Shown piece after piece: positions 29,447 to 29,936 of a DNA stretch of 29,936 bases. Each line of letters starts with the position of its first letter. The first letter of the stretch is position 1. Both the position numbers and the translations under genes were made by a program. The stretch is from a virus. Location: positions 1 through 29,936 of IMG/VR virus record IMGVR_UViG_3300036857_000469; one strand, given 5' to 3'. A model generated the notes under the pieces. It saw only the letters and a list, made by a program, of their open reading frames with translations. It did no database searches and had not been told where the DNA came from.

Positions 29447-29936
29447 CACCACCCGAAGGTGGCGAGGCTAGGGGTGGAGACGGGAGGCTGGCCCGCGTAC
29501 TGGCCCGACTTAGCCCGTTGCATGGGGCCTACCAGCTTGCCAATCCTATTCCCTGTCGCGCCCCTGGTTTTGCCAGGGCCAGGGCTTGCGCCGGGGTTGG
29601 CCTGCACAGCCCGCCTCTTACACCGCTTGTTCAGCGGGTTACACTTCGCTCACCGAATCGGCCTGCTCAGCGTGGGCTCAGTTCCGACTGGACTGCACCT
29701 TACATATCGTCAGCAGTCGCCGGGATGGCCACCACTGATTTCTGCACTCGGTCACTCCATGCGGTGGGAGAGTGCGCTCCCTCCCACCGCGCTACGCAGT
29801 TTAGCGCACTCAGCTGTTGGACGCAAGCTGAGCGAGTAAGGGTTCGAACCCTGCACAGTTGATCAGCTTTATAGATGTGCGCTGTACGCTCAGACACCCA
29901 TTCATTACAGATCAGCTCCACCACTTGTATGTGTGT

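Larger units (their letters stand above)
28777..29936. other. No confident gene; structured region at the right end
   Basis: About 1.16 kb with no gene I would defend. It holds a dispersed-element copy (28803-28826), a weak + strand ORF (28821-29015), the inverted-repeat cluster (29174-29446) and GC-rich hairpins at 29562-29578 (CCCTGG, TTTTG, CCAGGG) and 29761-29790 (GCGGTGGGA against TCCCACCGC). Long open frames exist on both strands but have poor composition and run through the repeats, as expected for GC-rich non-coding DNA. A packaging (cos/pac) or control region is a reasonable guess from its position upstream of terminase. Confidence 0.5.

Noticed and set aside
29336-29839. A 167-codon rightward frame at the right end, and a 74-codon leftward frame (29700-29924)
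   Set aside because: Neither has a ribosome site or recognisable domain. The first runs through the direct repeat and hairpins, and its Pro/Leu/Ser-rich composition is typical of random GC-rich frames.
29780-29860. tRNA or tRNA-fragment attachment site suggested by AGGGTTCGAACCCT near 29842
   Set aside because: On the + strand the T-arm keeps only about three pairs, no matching acceptor half exists upstream, and no anticodon arm fits. The - strand is little better. Without an integrase the att-site idea has no support here.

Overview
The window is a tailed-phage (or prophage) segment carrying an almost complete contractile-tail (myovirus) structural module. There are no rRNA, tRNA, integrase or transposase genes. 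Moderately GC-rich DNA, GTG and TTG starts, a TTG-N18-TAGGCT promoter placed for a leaderless GTG start, and a small Lys/Arg-rich protein of a kind common in actinobacteriophages all point to an actinobacterial host. That assignment is an inference of moderate strength.

Layout. Positions 1-2693 hold a short rightward block of small accessory genes: a 29-residue membrane peptide, three zinc-ribbon-type small proteins, a Trp-rich protein of unknown function and a RuvC-like Holliday junction resolvase. It converges, with a 9-bp overlap, on a leftward late operon running from about 28.8 kb to 2685. In transcription order the operon encodes: a small unknown protein, putative small terminase, large terminase, an Ig-like protein, a holin-like membrane protein, a CHAP endolysin, two short charged proteins, portal, two PKD-like Ig proteins, a small basic protein, a secreted protein, a Mu I-like prohead protease/scaffold, a decoration protein, the major capsid protein, connector and completion proteins (with two small membrane proteins between them), tail terminator, sheath, tube, tail assembly chaperones G and GT, tape measure, a LysM baseplate protein, a hub with two peptidoglycan-hydrolase domains, a collagen-like protein, a double LamG fibre protein, a small tail-tip protein, a small unknown protein, gp25-like, J-like and I-like baseplate proteins. 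Most junctions are ATGA, GTGA, TAATG or TGATG overlaps, so translation is probably coupled along the operon.

How the genes work together. Terminase fills a Mu-like prohead whose portal, protease and capsid genes keep the usual order. A connector, completion and terminator set joins it to a sheath/tube tail sized by a 632-residue tape measure. The baseplate hub carries both a lytic transglycosylase-like and an NlpC/P60-like domain. LamG, collagen-like, Ig and PKD-type proteins probably decorate the particle for adhesion. Lysis is unusual in sitting between the large terminase and the portal.

Two signals are not explained by ordinary annotation. The first is a 22-25 bp element, CCACAGCC, then 9-12 nt, then TGTTG, found twelve times (one copy has a mismatch) across the window at intervals of about 1-4 kb. 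Ten copies are in the same orientation, inside and between genes on both coding strands, and many can form a short imperfect hairpin. The second is a cluster of alternating inverted repeats with a 26-bp direct repeat at 29.17-29.45 kb, upstream of the terminase genes. From about 28.8 kb to the right end I see structured DNA but no gene I would defend.
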